In this document: piece by piece, positions 33,589 to 43,471 of the stretch
How the letters are laid out: each line of letters begins with the position of its first letter
Position numbering within the stretch: position 1 is the stretch's first letter
Assembly: GCF_006974125.1 (NCBI RefSeq)
Contig: NZ_CP037858.1
Coordinates: 4,471,001-4,535,000 of the forward strand
DNA length: 64,000 nt
Direction of reading: 5' to 3'
From: Stenotrophomonas maltophilia
Lineage (GTDB): Bacteria; Pseudomonadota; Gammaproteobacteria; Xanthomonadales; Xanthomonadaceae
Notes under the pieces: model-generated
What the model saw: the letters and a program-made list of their open reading frames with translations, nothing else
Told to the model about the DNA's origin: nothing
The model's database searches: none
Program-made: the position numbers and the translations under genes

Positions 33589-36500
33589 ATGATGAGTGAC
33601 CCAGGCAGCGATTTCCGCCTCTACCATTCCAACTCCCTGGACGTGCTGGCCGCGCTGCTGGCGCGCAACGTGCGTGCGCCGGTAACGGGCCAGCCGCTGC
33701 TGGCGCCGGAAGTGGTGCTGATCCCGCAGGTGGCGATGCGCCGCTGGCTGCAAGCGACACTGGCCGCCGAATTCGGCGTCGCTGCCAACCTCGAATTCCT
33801 CACCCCGGGCGAGTTCGTGGCGCGCGCGCTGAAGGCCAATGTCAGCGGTGAGCAGGACGATCTGGACGCGGCTGGCCTGCACTGGAAGCTGTACCAGGCA
33901 CTGCGCGACCCGGCGTTGCTGGCGCAGCCACCGATGCGCGCGCTGCAGTCCTATCTTGCCGGCGGTGACGCATTGAAGCCGTGGGCGCTGGCCGGCGAGC
34001 TGGCCTCGGTATTCGAGAAGTACCAGGCATGGCGCCGTGACTGGCTGCTGCGCTGGGCAGCCGGTGCCGATCCGGCCGATCCGCAGGCGATCCTGTGGCG
34101 CACCATCACCCGCGGCCACGACTACCGCGCGCGTCGCATCCAGGAGTATCTGGACCGTTTTGAAGGCGCCGGCCAGCCGCTGCCGCGGGGGCTGCCGCCG
34201 CGCATGTCTGCGTTCGCGACGCTCAACATTTCGCCCGATGTGCTGCGGGTGATGGCCACCCAGGCGCGGGTGGGCGAACTGCACTTCTACATGCCCACCC
34301 CGGTGCAGTCGTACTGGGGCGACCTGCAGACGCTGGCCGAGCGCCTGCGCAGCGGCGCGCCCGATCCCTTCGGTGAAGCGGCCGGCGAGAACCGCCTGCT
34401 GGAAGCCTGGGGCGCGGCCGGGCGCGATTTCATGGCGGTGCTGGGCAGCTATGAGGTGGTGCACCCGGCCGGCGAGATCGCCGCCTATTCCGATCCGGAG
34501 GAGGACACCCGGCCGACCCTGGACGAAGGTGGCCTGTCCGACAGCCTGCTGCATCGCCTGCAGCGCGATCTGTTCCACCGCCGCGCGCTGCCCTCGGGCG
34601 AGCTGCGCGAGGCTCTGCGCAGCGACGATCCCGGCCTGCAGGTGCATGCCTGCCATACCCGCCTGCGCGAGCTGCAGGTGCTGCACGACCAGCTGCGCAG
34701 CCTGCTGCAGGACCCGCGCTTCGACCCGCCGTTGCAGGCGCGCGAGGTCGCGGTGCTGGCGCCGGATATCGATCCCTATGTGCCCTACCTGGAGGCGGTA
34801 TTCGGTGGCCGGGGAGGCGACGAGGAGCGCATTCCGTATGCGCTGGCCGACAGCAGCCCACTGGCCGGCGAGCCGTTGGCCGATGTGTTCGTGCACCTGC
34901 TGGGCCTGCCGGTCTCGCGTTTCGGCCTGAACGAAGTGCTGGACCTGCTGGCCAGCGCGCCGCTGGCCGAAGCGGCCGGCCTGGAAGCGGTGGACTTCGA
35001 CCGCCTGCACGGCTGGCTGCAACAGGCCGGCGCGCGCTGGGGGCTGGATGCGAAGCATCGCGACCAGCATCAGGCGCCAGCCGACGATGCCTATACCTGG
35101 CAGTTCGCACTGGATCGCTTGGTACTCGGCCATGCCACCGGCAGCGAGGCCGACCTGGCCGGCGTGGCGCCGTGGATCGAACTGGAAGGCGGCGCGTTGG
35201 ACGCCTTGGACCGGCTGCTGCGCCTGCTGCGCGTGCTGGCGGTGTATCAGCGGCGCCTCGGCGAGCTGCTGACCCCCGCGCAGTGGCGGCAGCGCCTGCT
35301 GTCGCTGCTGGATGCACTGCTGCCAACCGCTCCCAGCTCGCCAAACAGCCAGCGTGCCCTTGAGCGCCTGCGCAAGCTGCTCAACCAGTTCGCTGAAGAC
35401 GCGGCCAAGGCCGGTTTCGTGGACGGCGTGCCCCCGGAGGTGGTGCGCGCGCACTTCGCTGGCGCGCTGGGCGAGGCCGATACGCGTGCGCCGTTGCTGA
35501 CCGGTGGCATCAGCTTCGGCCGCATGGTACCGATGCGCCTGCTGCCATTCCGGGTGATCTGCGTGCTGGGCCTGAATGATGGTGACTTCCCGCGCCGTGA
35601 CCCGGCCGCTGGCCTGAACCAGCTGACCGCCGAGCTGGATACGCCGCGCCGCCGCCCGGGCGACCGCTCCACCCGCGAGGACGATCGCTTCCTGTTCCTG
35701 CAGCTGTTCGCCGCCGCGCAGGAGGTGTTCTATCTCAGCTATCTCGGCGCTGATCCGCGCGATGGCAGCGTGCGTGAGCCGTCAGTGCTGGTCAGCGAAC
35801 TGATCGATGCTGCTGCCGCGTATCACCTCGATCCGGCTGCGGCGGTCCGTGACTTCATCGTCCGTCATGCCTTGCAGCCGTTCTCGCCAGCCGCGTTTGG
35901 TGATGGCGACCCGCGTCGCTTCAGCTATCGCCGCCAGTGGCATCCGGCCGCCGGTCGCCTCACCGGCCGGCGCGGTGGCCTGCAGCCGTGGTTCGACGCA
36001 CCGTTGCCGCCGCCGGCCGACGATGCGGTGGAAGACGAGGTCGCGCTCGATACCCTGCGCCGCTTCCTGTGCGACCCGGCCGGGCAGTTTCTCGCACAGT
36101 CGCTGGGCCTGCGCCTGGCCGACGAGGTCGAGGAGGTGGATGACCTGGAACCGCTGGTGCTGTCTTCGCGGGGGCCGGAAAAGCGCAGCGTGCAGGCCGC
36201 GGTGGTGCGCGCCACGCTCAGCGGCGATACCGAGCCGTTGTACCCGCGGCTGCGCGCGCGCGGCCTGCTGCCCTCGGGTCCATTGGGCGAGCGTCAGTTC
36301 GAGGTGGAGCAGTTGAAGACGCGTCCGTATGCCAGTGCGCTGCTGGGCTGGGTGCAGGGCGAACCGCTGGAGAGCCGTCGCTACGAAGTGGACATCGACG
36401 GTGTGCGCCTGCATGGCCGCGTGGCCGATCGGCATCCCGAAGGGCTGGTGCGCCTGCGTGCTGGCACGCTCAATGGCAATGCAGTGATCCGCCAGGGCCT

Positions 36501-36936
36501 GGACTGGCTGCTGGCCAACGCCGCCGGCGACGCATTGCCGCTGGTGCAGTTCCACGATGGCGGTGACGCCGGTCCCGGCCCGCATGTGCTGCCGGCGCTG
36601 AGTGTTCCCGCTGCGCGCGCGGCACTGCGTGCGCTGCTGCAGCTGCGCCAACGCGGCCTGCGCGAGCCGCTGCGCTTCGCCCCGTATACCGGTTGGGTGC
36701 TATACAACGCACCGACAGAAAAACAGCGAAGCGAAGGCTGGAAGCAGTGGCACGGCAGCGACCGCACCTGGGGTGAATCCAGCAGCGACGCCTGGCAACT
36801 GCTGCTGCGCGGTGCCGACCCGTTCGCTACCGATGCCAGCTATGCCGACCTGCTGCGCAACAGCCAGGTGGTCTTCAGTGCGGTGCGCGAAGGCCGCACT
36901 CTTGGCACCGAAGCGCGCCAGGAGGGCAACGCATGA
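33589..36936 (+). CDS. recC: Exonuclease V gamma subunit RecC
   Basis: RecC is the Chi-recognition subunit of RecBCD. The protein of 1115 residues starts at the ATG-ATG pair at 33589 (MMSDPGSDFRLYHSNSLDVL); the YHSNSLDVLAALL start and PQVAMRRWLQ are typical. The inactive helicase and nuclease folds are recognisable from PFRVICVLGLNDGDFPR and AYLE-type segments. The stop overlaps recB by four bases. A frame extension upstream from a TTG at 33493 lies in the divergent promoter region and is not supported. Confidence 0.95.
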   Translation: MMSDPGSDFRLYHSNSLDVLAALLARNVRAPVTGQPLLAPEVVLIPQVAMRRWLQATLAAEFGVAANLEFLTPGEFVARALKANVSGEQDDLDAAGLHWKLYQALRDPALLAQPPMRALQSYLAGGDALKPWALAGELASVFEKYQAWRRDWLLRWAAGADPADPQAILWRTITRGHDYRARRIQEYLDRFEGAGQPLPRGLPPRMSAFATLNISPDVLRVMATQARVGELHFYMPTPVQSYWGDLQTLAERLRSGAPDPFGEAAGENRLLEAWGAAGRDFMAVLGSYEVVHPAGEIAAYSDPEEDTRPTLDEGGLSDSLLHRLQRDLFHRRALPSGELREALRSDDPGLQVHACHTRLRELQVLHDQLRSLLQDPRFDPPLQAREVAVLAPDIDPYVPYLEAVFGGRGGDEERIPYALADSSPLAGEPLADVFVHLLGLPVSRFGLNEVLDLLASAPLAEAAGLEAVDFDRLHGWLQQAGARWGLDAKHRDQHQAPADDAYTWQFALDRLVLGHATGSEADLAGVAPWIELEGGALDALDRLLRLLRVLAVYQRRLGELLTPAQWRQRLLSLLDALLPTAPSSPNSQRALERLRKLLNQFAEDAAKAGFVDGVPPEVVRAHFAGALGEADTRAPLLTGGISFGRMVPMRLLPFRVICVLGLNDGDFPRRDPAAGLNQLTAELDTPRRRPGDRSTREDDRFLFLQLFAAAQEVFYLSYLGADPRDGSVREPSVLVSELIDAAAAYHLDPAAAVRDFIVRHALQPFSPAAFGDGDPRRFSYRRQWHPAAGRLTGRRGGLQPWFDAPLPPPADDAVEDEVALDTLRRFLCDPAGQFLAQSLGLRLADEVEEVDDLEPLVLSSRGPEKRSVQAAVVRATLSGDTEPLYPRLRARGLLPSGPLGERQFEVEQLKTRPYASALLGWVQGEPLESRRYEVDIDGVRLHGRVADRHPEGLVRLRAGTLNGNAVIRQGLDWLLANAAGDALPLVQFHDGGDAGPGPHVLPALSVPAARAALRALLQLRQRGLREPLRFAPYTGWVLYNAPTEKQRSEGWKQWHGSDRTWGESSSDAWQLLLRGADPFATDASYADLLRNSQVVFSAVREGRTLGTEARQEGNA

Positions 36937-39900
36937 ACACCGCCATCGCCGAAGACGGCATCGAATCCCTCAGCCGCGATCCCTATCTGGCGCTGCCGCT
37001 GGAGGGCATCCGGCTGATCGAAGCCAGCGCCGGCACCGGCAAGACCTTCACCCTGGCCACGTTGTTCACCCGCCTGGTGGTGGAGCAGGGCCTGCGCATC
37101 GGCCAGATCCTGGCGGTGACCTTCACCGATGCCGCCACCCAGGAACTGCGCAAGCGCATCCGCGAGCGGCTGGCGCTGGCCGCGCGCCTGGTCGATCTGG
37201 AACCGGCCGAGGGCGAAGCACCGGACGTGCGATTGACCCGCGACGTGCTGCAGCGCCATCTGCACGGCGGCTCCGAGAACTCCACCGCACTGAAGCGCCG
37301 CCTGCAGGTGGCCGCCGACGAGATCGACCTGGCGTCCATCTTCACCATCCACGGCTTCTGCACCCGCGTGCTGCGCGAGCATGCGCTGGAAAGCGGCCAC
37401 ACCTTTGATCCGCCGGAACTGCTGGGCAGCGATCGTGAACTGCTGGAGGAGCTCGCGGCCGATCTGTGGCGCGTGCATGCCAACGACCCGGCCACGCTGG
37501 AGCCGCTGACCTGGCTGTGGTCCAACCCGGACGCGCTGGCCGCCGATCTGCGCGCGCTGCTGGGCACGCCGCCGCTGCACCCGTTGCCACGGCCGGTGGC
37601 GCTGGCCGATCCACACCCGGCATTGCAGAGCGCGGCGGAAGCCCTGTCCGCAAGCGTGCGCGAGCATGGCGAGCAGTTCTTCATCGACCTCTGCGATGCA
37701 GTCGACAACAAGTGGCTCAACGGCGTGTCGTACAAGCTTGGCTGGCTGCACCCACTGGGCCGGCAGCTGCTGGGTTGGGCCGGGCGCGGCGACCCGCGCG
37801 AGCTGCTGGCCGGCGATCGCCTGCCGGCACTGCTGCCGGAGGTGCTGGCCGACAAGACCAACAAGAAGTTCCCGGATCGCACGCCGTCGTCGCCGCTACA
37901 GGCGCCGTTGGCGCGCTATGTCGCGCTGCTGGCTGAACGCGATGCCTGGTTGCGTGCCACAGCGCTGAATTTCCTGCACGCGCTTCGCGCCGAAGCCGCG
38001 CAGCGCCTGCAGGCGCTGAAGCGCACGCGCCGGGTGCAGACCTACGACGATCTGATCGATGGCGTAGCGCTCGCCCTGGAAGGCCCGCAGCGGCTGACGC
38101 TGGTCAAGCAGCTGCGCGCGCAGTACCGAATCGCGCTGGTCGATGAGTTCCAGGATACCGACGACCGCCAGTGGGGCATCTTCCACACCGTGTTCGGCGA
38201 TTCGCCGGAGGTGCGCGAGCTGGGCCTGGCGCCGGCGCTGTTCCTGATCGGCGACCCCAAGCAGGCGATCTACGGTTTCCGCGGCGGTGATATCCACACC
38301 TACCTGAAGGCCAAGCGGGTGGCGCAGCAGGCGCCGGTGCTGGACCAGAACTTCCGTTCGCGACCGTCTGTGCTGCGCGCGTTGCAGGCGCTGTACGACA
38401 ACGGTGGCGAAGACGCCTTCCTCGAACGCGACATCCGGTTCGAGCCGGTGCGTTCCGGTGGCCTGCGTACCGACGAGGACTACCAGCGCGACGGCCATGC
38501 CGCCGCGGCGCTCACCCTGCGCGTGCTGCGCACTGGCGGCGACAAGGCGATGAGCGCCGATGCCTCGCGTGATGCGGCGACCCAGGCCTGCGTGGCCGCG
38601 ATTCACCAGATCCTGGTCGAGGCGCGTGCGGGCAGTGCCATGTTGCGTGGGCGACCGGTGCAGCCCGGTGATATCGCGGTGCTGGTGCGCTCGCATCGCG
38701 AGGCCACCCTGGTACAGCGCGCGTTGGCTGCAGTCGGTATCCCGGCGGTGGCGGCCGGCAAGCAGAGCCTGTTCGCCACTGCTGAAGCGCGCGATCTTCG
38801 CGCGCTGCTGCTGGCGCTGCTGCAACCGGCCGACGAAGGCCGCCTGCGTACGGTGCTGGCCACCGTGCTGCTTGGCCAGCGCGCAAGCGCGATCGCGGCG
38901 ATGGAGCGCGAGGGCGACCTGCAACGCGGGTTCCAGGCGCAGCTGCTGCACTGGCGAGAGCGCTGGCAGCGCGGCGGACCGTTCGCAGTGATTGCCGATG
39001 TCTGTGCCGCACAGGGTGAACGCTTGCTGGCGCTGATCGATGGCGAGCGCCGCCTGACCAACTACCTGCAGCTGGGCGAACTGCTGCAGGAAGCTTCGGC
39101 GCAGGCGCTGGGCATGCACGGGCTGCTGGACTGGCTGCAGGGGCAGATGGCCAGCGCCGACCAGGATGACGAGCAGCAGCTGCTGCGCCTGGAATCGGAT
39201 GCGCGCCGCGTGCAGATCATCACCCTGCACAAGAGCAAGGGCCTGGAGTATCCGCTGGTGTTCCTGCCGTTTGTCGGCATCGACGGCGGCGCAACGAACA
39301 CCGCCTCGCACTGCACCGTGCACGTCGGCGGCCAGCGCCAGCTGCACTGGAAGCTGGACAAGGACGAGGCCTGGGAAGCGGCCAGCACGCAGCGTGAGCG
39401 CGAGCAGCGCGCCGAGGATGCTCGCCTGCTCTATGTAGGACTGACCCGTGCCGAGCATGCGCTGTGGATCGCAGTGGGTGATCTGGCCGGGCTCGGCAGG
39501 ACGCGTCTGGCGCCGCTGCTGGGTGACCTGCAGGCGCTGCGCGCGCACGCCGATGTGCACATCGATGACAGTGAGGCACCAGCCGCGCTGCCGCAGCTGG
39601 CGGCTGAAGTGGAAGGTGACCTTCCGGCGGTGCGTGCGCTGACCCGGCGCGTGCCGCACGACTGGTGGGTGTACAGCTTCACCCAGCTGGCCCACGCCGA
39701 TGCTGGCGCCGGCGACGATATCGAAGCGGCCGCCACGGAACTGCCAGCACCGGCGGCCGACGAACCGGCTGGTCCGGAACTGCCGCTGGAACCGGCCCTG
39801 CCGGAACCCGCCGCGGCCGCCGCGGACAGCGCACCGCTCGATCCGCGTTTCATGGGCAGTCGTTTCGGCAACGTGCTGCATGAGGCGATGGAGAATGTCG

Positions 39901-40613
39901 ACTTCGCTGCATGGGCGGATTGGCAGCCGGGCCGGGAAGCGCCCGAGGGGCAGGCCGAGGTGCTGCGCAAGGCGCTGCACGACGAAGGCTATGCCGATGT
40001 CGACCTGGACGATGGCGTGGCGGTGCTGGTGCCATTGGTTGGCCACACGCTTACCGTACCGCTGCCCGAAGGCGGCGCCCTGTACAGCCTGGCCGAAGGC
40101 GAGCGCCGCGCGGAAATCGACTTCCACTTCGCCATCGAACCGACCACGGTGCCGGCGCTGCTGCAGGTGCTGCACGCGCACGGCGTTTCCAGCAGTCGTC
40201 GAGGGTTCGGCCAGCGCCGCCGGTTGGAAGGCCTGATGACCGGCATGATCGACCTGACCTACGTGCGCGACGGGCGCTGGTACGTGCTCGACTACAAGTC
40301 CAACCGCCTGCCGGGCTACAGCCCGGACCTGCTGGCCATCGCCATGCGCCACAGCGAATACGACCTGCAGGCGCTGATCTACACCGTGGCCCTGCATCGC
40401 TGGCTGCGCTTCCGCCTGGGTGCGGCCTACAACTACGAGCGCGACATGGGCGGCATCCGCTACCTGTTCTGCCGCGGCCTGGATGGCGCCGGCAACGGCG
40501 TGCATGTGGACCGCTTCCCGCTGGCACTTGTGGATGCACTGGACGCGTTGTTCGCTGGTGGCGAGCAGGCCCAGGCCGAATTGGCCGCGCGTGCGCGTGG
40601 AGCCAGCGCATGA
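36933..40613 (+). CDS. recB: Exonuclease V beta subunit RecB
   Basis: 1226 residues; RecB is the 3'-5' helicase and the nuclease of RecBCD. Walker A ASAGTGKTFTLA (residues 31-42), Walker B region LVDEFQDTDDRQW, motif GDPKQAIYGFRGGDI, and LHKSKGLEYPLVFLP are superfamily 1A motifs. The C-terminal nuclease has GMIDL and VLDYKSNRL, the Asp and Lys of the active site, intact. An Ala/Pro/Glu-rich linker joins helicase and nuclease near residue 930-970. Overlaps recC and recD by four bases each. Confidence 0.96.
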   Translation: MNTAIAEDGIESLSRDPYLALPLEGIRLIEASAGTGKTFTLATLFTRLVVEQGLRIGQILAVTFTDAATQELRKRIRERLALAARLVDLEPAEGEAPDVRLTRDVLQRHLHGGSENSTALKRRLQVAADEIDLASIFTIHGFCTRVLREHALESGHTFDPPELLGSDRELLEELAADLWRVHANDPATLEPLTWLWSNPDALAADLRALLGTPPLHPLPRPVALADPHPALQSAAEALSASVREHGEQFFIDLCDAVDNKWLNGVSYKLGWLHPLGRQLLGWAGRGDPRELLAGDRLPALLPEVLADKTNKKFPDRTPSSPLQAPLARYVALLAERDAWLRATALNFLHALRAEAAQRLQALKRTRRVQTYDDLIDGVALALEGPQRLTLVKQLRAQYRIALVDEFQDTDDRQWGIFHTVFGDSPEVRELGLAPALFLIGDPKQAIYGFRGGDIHTYLKAKRVAQQAPVLDQNFRSRPSVLRALQALYDNGGEDAFLERDIRFEPVRSGGLRTDEDYQRDGHAAAALTLRVLRTGGDKAMSADASRDAATQACVAAIHQILVEARAGSAMLRGRPVQPGDIAVLVRSHREATLVQRALAAVGIPAVAAGKQSLFATAEARDLRALLLALLQPADEGRLRTVLATVLLGQRASAIAAMEREGDLQRGFQAQLLHWRERWQRGGPFAVIADVCAAQGERLLALIDGERRLTNYLQLGELLQEASAQALGMHGLLDWLQGQMASADQDDEQQLLRLESDARRVQIITLHKSKGLEYPLVFLPFVGIDGGATNTASHCTVHVGGQRQLHWKLDKDEAWEAASTQREREQRAEDARLLYVGLTRAEHALWIAVGDLAGLGRTRLAPLLGDLQALRAHADVHIDDSEAPAALPQLAAEVEGDLPAVRALTRRVPHDWWVYSFTQLAHADAGAGDDIEAAATELPAPAADEPAGPELPLEPALPEPAAAAADSAPLDPRFMGSRFGNVLHEAMENVDFAAWADWQPGREAPEGQAEVLRKALHDEGYADVDLDDGVAVLVPLVGHTLTVPLPEGGALYSLAEGERRAEIDFHFAIEPTTVPALLQVLHAHGVSSSRRGFGQRRRLEGLMTGMIDLTYVRDGRWYVLDYKSNRLPGYSPDLLAIAMRHSEYDLQALIYTVALHRWLRFRLGAAYNYERDMGGIRYLFCRGLDGAGNGVHVDRFPLALVDALDALFAGGEQAQAELAARARGASA

Positions 40614-42490
40614 GCCTGTTGAAGGAACTGCACCAGAAGGGTCTGCTGCGCACTCTTGACCATGCACTGGCGACCAGCCTGCAGCGGCTGCGCGACGACA
40701 CCCCGGACAGCGTGGCGTTGGCGGCAGCACTGGCCTCGCTGGCGGTGGCGCAGGGCCACGCCGGCTTCGATCCGGCGCAGCCGCAGCGCCTGCTGGAAGG
40801 CGTGCCGGAATGGCCGGATGCGCAGGCCTGGCTGGCACAGCTGCGTGCATCGCCGTGGGTCGCCGCGCCGGAGCAGGCCGAAGCAATCGCCGAGGACGCG
40901 CCGCTGGTGCTGGAGAACGGCCTGCTCTACCTGCGCCGCTATCGCGAGTACGAACGGCAGTTGGCCGCCGGGCTGCAGCGCATCGGCCGGTATTCGCTGC
41001 CGGCACCGGACATGGCCGCGCTGGCACCGTTGTTCGCGCAGCTGTTCCCGCAGGCATCGGGCACTGAAGATCACCAGGCACGCGCCGCCGGCGTGACCCT
41101 GCGCCACCCGCTGGCGCTGGTCACCGGCGGCCCCGGCACCGGCAAGACCACCACCATCGCGCGCCTGTTGCTGCTGCTGGCCGCACAGGCCCGGCACGCT
41201 GGCCAGCCGCTGCCCGAGGTGGCGCTGGCCGCGCCTACCGGGCGCGCCGCCGAGCGCATGGCCGAGAGCCTTCGCGTCGCCGTGCAACGCCTGCAGGAAC
41301 AAGGACTGGACCCGGCGTTGTGCGCGGCATTGCCCAGTACCGGCACCACCCTGCATCGCCTGCTCGGCGTGATTCCCGATTCACCACGCTTCCGCCACCA
41401 CGCCGACAATCCGCTGCCGGTGGACGTGGTGGTGGTCGACGAAGCCTCGATGATCGATCTGCCGATGATGGCCAAACTGGTCGACGCGATCGCCAGCGGC
41501 ACCCGGTTGATCCTGCTTGGCGATCCCGATCAGTTGCCGTCGGTCGAGGCAGGTGATGTGCTCAGCGCGATCCTGCGTGCCAGCGGCGACGGCATCGGCA
41601 CCCGTGCCGACGACGCGCAGGCACTGCATGGTCTGCTGCTTCCGGCCACGCTGCAGCCGCAGGCGGCACCACGCGCCTTCGCTGGCCGCCGGGTGCAGTT
41701 GCAGCGGGGTTACCGGCAGAGCGATGCGCTGGACCTGGCACCGCTGGCGCACGCCGTGCGCGAAGGCGACGGCAGTACCGCGCTGCGGCTGCTGCGCGGC
41801 GGTGCATTGGCTGGTGTGCATTTCCATGAAGGCGAAGCCGATCCACTGCGTGGCGAGCGCGAGCACCTGCTGGGCCACTGGCGTGCACTGGCAGACGCGG
41901 CCGATCCAGCGCTTGCCCTGCAGCAGGCCGGGCGCCTGCGCGTGCTGACCGCGTTGCGCGAAGGCCCGCAGGGTGCGCGCGGGCTCAACAGCCGCATCGA
42001 ACAGCTGCTGGCCGGCAACACCCCGGGCTACTTCCAGGGCCGCCTGCTGCTGGTCACCGAGAACAGCTACCGGCACCGCCTGTTCAACGGCGATATCGGA
42101 ATCTGCCTGCGCGATGGCAGCGGCGCGATGGTGGCCTGGTTCCCCGGCGACAGCGTCGACCAGCCGCGCGCCTTCCATCCCGCAGCACTGCCCGCACACG
42201 AAAGCGCCTTCGCGATGACCGTGCACAAGGCACAGGGCTCGGAGTTCGATGAAGTGTGGTTGCAGCTGCCACGCCAGGACAGCCGCGTGTTGTCGCGCGA
42301 ACTGGTCTATACCGGCCTGACCCGCGCCCGCCAGGTGCTGCATGTGGCGGGCAGCGCTGATGTGCTGCAGGCCGCGTTGAAACGCCACGCCAGCCGGTTG
42401 GGTGGCCTGGCCTGGCGGCTGGGTGCGGAAGACGTGGCCGAAGCACCAACGCGCGTCGAACAGCCCACGGTGCAGGGCACGTTGTTCTGA
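40610..42490 (+). CDS. recD: Exonuclease V alpha subunit RecD
   Basis: 626 residues; the 5'-3' helicase of RecBCD. Walker A GGPGTGKTTTIARLL at about residues 173-187, VVDEASMIDLPMM, GDPDQLPSVEAGDVL and the late TVHKAQGSEFDEV are RecD motifs. The start ATG at 40610 overlaps the recB stop (ATGA). A GGGGTC-type palindrome follows the stop directly. Confidence 0.95.
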   Translation: MSLLKELHQKGLLRTLDHALATSLQRLRDDTPDSVALAAALASLAVAQGHAGFDPAQPQRLLEGVPEWPDAQAWLAQLRASPWVAAPEQAEAIAEDAPLVLENGLLYLRRYREYERQLAAGLQRIGRYSLPAPDMAALAPLFAQLFPQASGTEDHQARAAGVTLRHPLALVTGGPGTGKTTTIARLLLLLAAQARHAGQPLPEVALAAPTGRAAERMAESLRVAVQRLQEQGLDPALCAALPSTGTTLHRLLGVIPDSPRFRHHADNPLPVDVVVVDEASMIDLPMMAKLVDAIASGTRLILLGDPDQLPSVEAGDVLSAILRASGDGIGTRADDAQALHGLLLPATLQPQAAPRAFAGRRVQLQRGYRQSDALDLAPLAHAVREGDGSTALRLLRGGALAGVHFHEGEADPLRGEREHLLGHWRALADAADPALALQQAGRLRVLTALREGPQGARGLNSRIEQLLAGNTPGYFQGRLLLVTENSYRHRLFNGDIGICLRDGSGAMVAWFPGDSVDQPRAFHPAALPAHESAFAMTVHKAQGSEFDEVWLQLPRQDSRVLSRELVYTGLTRARQVLHVAGSADVLQAALKRHASRLGGLAWRLGAEDVAEAPTRVEQPTVQGTLF

Positions 42491-42493
42491 ATC

Positions 42494-42534
42494 GGGGTCG
42501 GATCCCGTTCCCATCGGGAACGGGCTCTGACCCC
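42494..42534. repeat. GGGGTCAGA-type palindrome after recD
   Basis: Arms of 19 bases (GGGGTCGGATCCCGTTCCC and its near-complement, two mismatches, loop of three) start three bases after the recD stop. It probably ends recCBD transcription or stabilises the mRNA. Confidence 0.65.
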
Positions 42535-42620
42535 ATCGCCCCGATGTCGCATTTGCCCTTTGATGACGCCGTCGGCGCTACCTATCCTGAGTTGCTATCC
42601 CACGACACAGGAACCGGCAC

Positions 42621-43148
42621 ATGGCGCTTATCGCCCTGGATGACCCGCGCTGGGCCGAACTACAGCATGCCTACGGGGCTGCGGATGACATTCCGGAGTT
42701 GCTGGTGAATCTGAGTATTCCGAAGGGTGAAAGAGCGGACGACGATCCGATTGAAGATACCTGGGAGGAATTGTGGAGCAGCTTGTGCCATCAAGGGGAT
42801 GTCTACAGCGCTTCGTTTGCAGCGGTGCCGCATATTGTTGATGCGCTTCTGCGGCAGCCAGAGCTCCTGATGTTCGACTTCGTTGGGCTGCCGATCAAAA
42901 TTGAAGTTGAGAGACGAGAAGCCGACATCGTGCTCCCGGACTTTCTGGAGCCGCAGTACTCAGAGGCGCTCCAGAACCTCGCTCGCTTTGCCGCCAGCGT
43001 AATCCTGGAGACGCATGATAGAAGCATGAGTTCAGCGTTGCTGACATCGCTCGCGTTGGCCCACGGCAATACCGGCGTCGCACGCATGCTTGGGCAGATA
43101 ACCGCTTACGAAGCGGATGAAGCGGTTGATCTGTTCCTCAATCGCTAG
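42621..43148 (+). CDS. Uncharacterised protein, low-GC, possibly immunity-like
   Basis: 175 residues, acidic, no signal peptide or membrane segment. Helical pattern with WEELWSSLCHQGDVYSAS and FAAVPHIVDALL; proteins with this LCHQGxVY...PHIV pattern are in my recollection widespread and unannotated, sometimes near toxin genes. GC is clearly lower than neighbours (two lines counted by hand gave about 55%, against 65-70% around it), with codons such as AAA, ATT and AGA that are rare in this window. This suggests recent transfer. No toxin gene is next to it. Confidence 0.7.
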   Translation: MALIALDDPRWAELQHAYGAADDIPELLVNLSIPKGERADDDPIEDTWEELWSSLCHQGDVYSASFAAVPHIVDALLRQPELLMFDFVGLPIKIEVERREADIVLPDFLEPQYSEALQNLARFAASVILETHDRSMSSALLTSLALAHGNTGVARMLGQITAYEADEAVDLFLNR

Positions 43149-43156
43149 CCAGAAGC

Positions 43157-43179
43157 AGTCGAGCATGGCTCGACTCTAC
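43157..43179 (-). repeat. SMAG-like hairpin, reverse orientation
   Basis: AGTCGAGC-ATG-GCTCGACT followed by CTAC. Confidence 0.7.
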
Positions 43180-43208
43180 AAAAGCGTACTTCGATCATTC
43201 CGACGTTC

Positions 43209-43231
43209 ATCCACGCATGGCGTGGATCTAC
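43209..43231 (-). repeat. SMAG-like hairpin, reverse orientation
   Basis: ATCCACGC-ATG-GCGTGGAT followed by CTAC; same layout as 43157 with a different stem sequence. Confidence 0.7.
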
Positions 43232-43232
43232 C

Positions 43233-43252
43233 GTGTCGACCAAGGTCGACAC
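43233..43252. repeat. Degenerate SMAG-like hairpin
   Basis: GTGTCGACC-AA-GGTCGACAC followed by CCACTAG in place of CTAC. It is the third hairpin in 100 bases. Confidence 0.6.
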
Positions 43253-43299
43253 CCACTAGAGCAGAACGCCGTGCCGACAGATCGCAGGAAACTGTCGAA

Positions 43300-43401
43300 G
43301 GCGGGGTGGGTCCGGTTGAGGGGGTGTGAGCGGCATGGATGCCGCGACCAAGCCCCCATGGATGGGTTTACGGCGTCCCCCTCAACCGGACCCACCCCGC
43401 C
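43300..43401. repeat. Long palindrome with two internal mini-hairpins
   Basis: Perfect 25-base arms (43300-43324 and 43377-43401, beginning GGCGGGGTGGGTCCGG) enclose two nested hairpins: GCGGCAT-GG-ATGCCGC (43330-43345) and CCCAT-GG-ATGGG (43355-43366). As RNA or cruciform DNA this would be a three-way junction. Related structures occur at 49221-49410 and 49597-49771. Confidence 0.8.
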
Positions 43402-43471
43402 ATCCCACGGAATGCCCGCTTTTGACGTTGACGTTGCCTCGGCAGGTGCAGGGCGCAGCCCTGCCGCCACT

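Larger units (their letters stand above)
43149..43471. other. Repeat-rich gap
   Basis: 323 bases without a gene. It holds three small SMAG-like hairpins (43157-43251), a long 102-base palindrome (43300-43401) and a GCAGGGC-gca-GCCCTGC hairpin (43448-43464) close to the next gene's stop. Confidence 0.75.
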
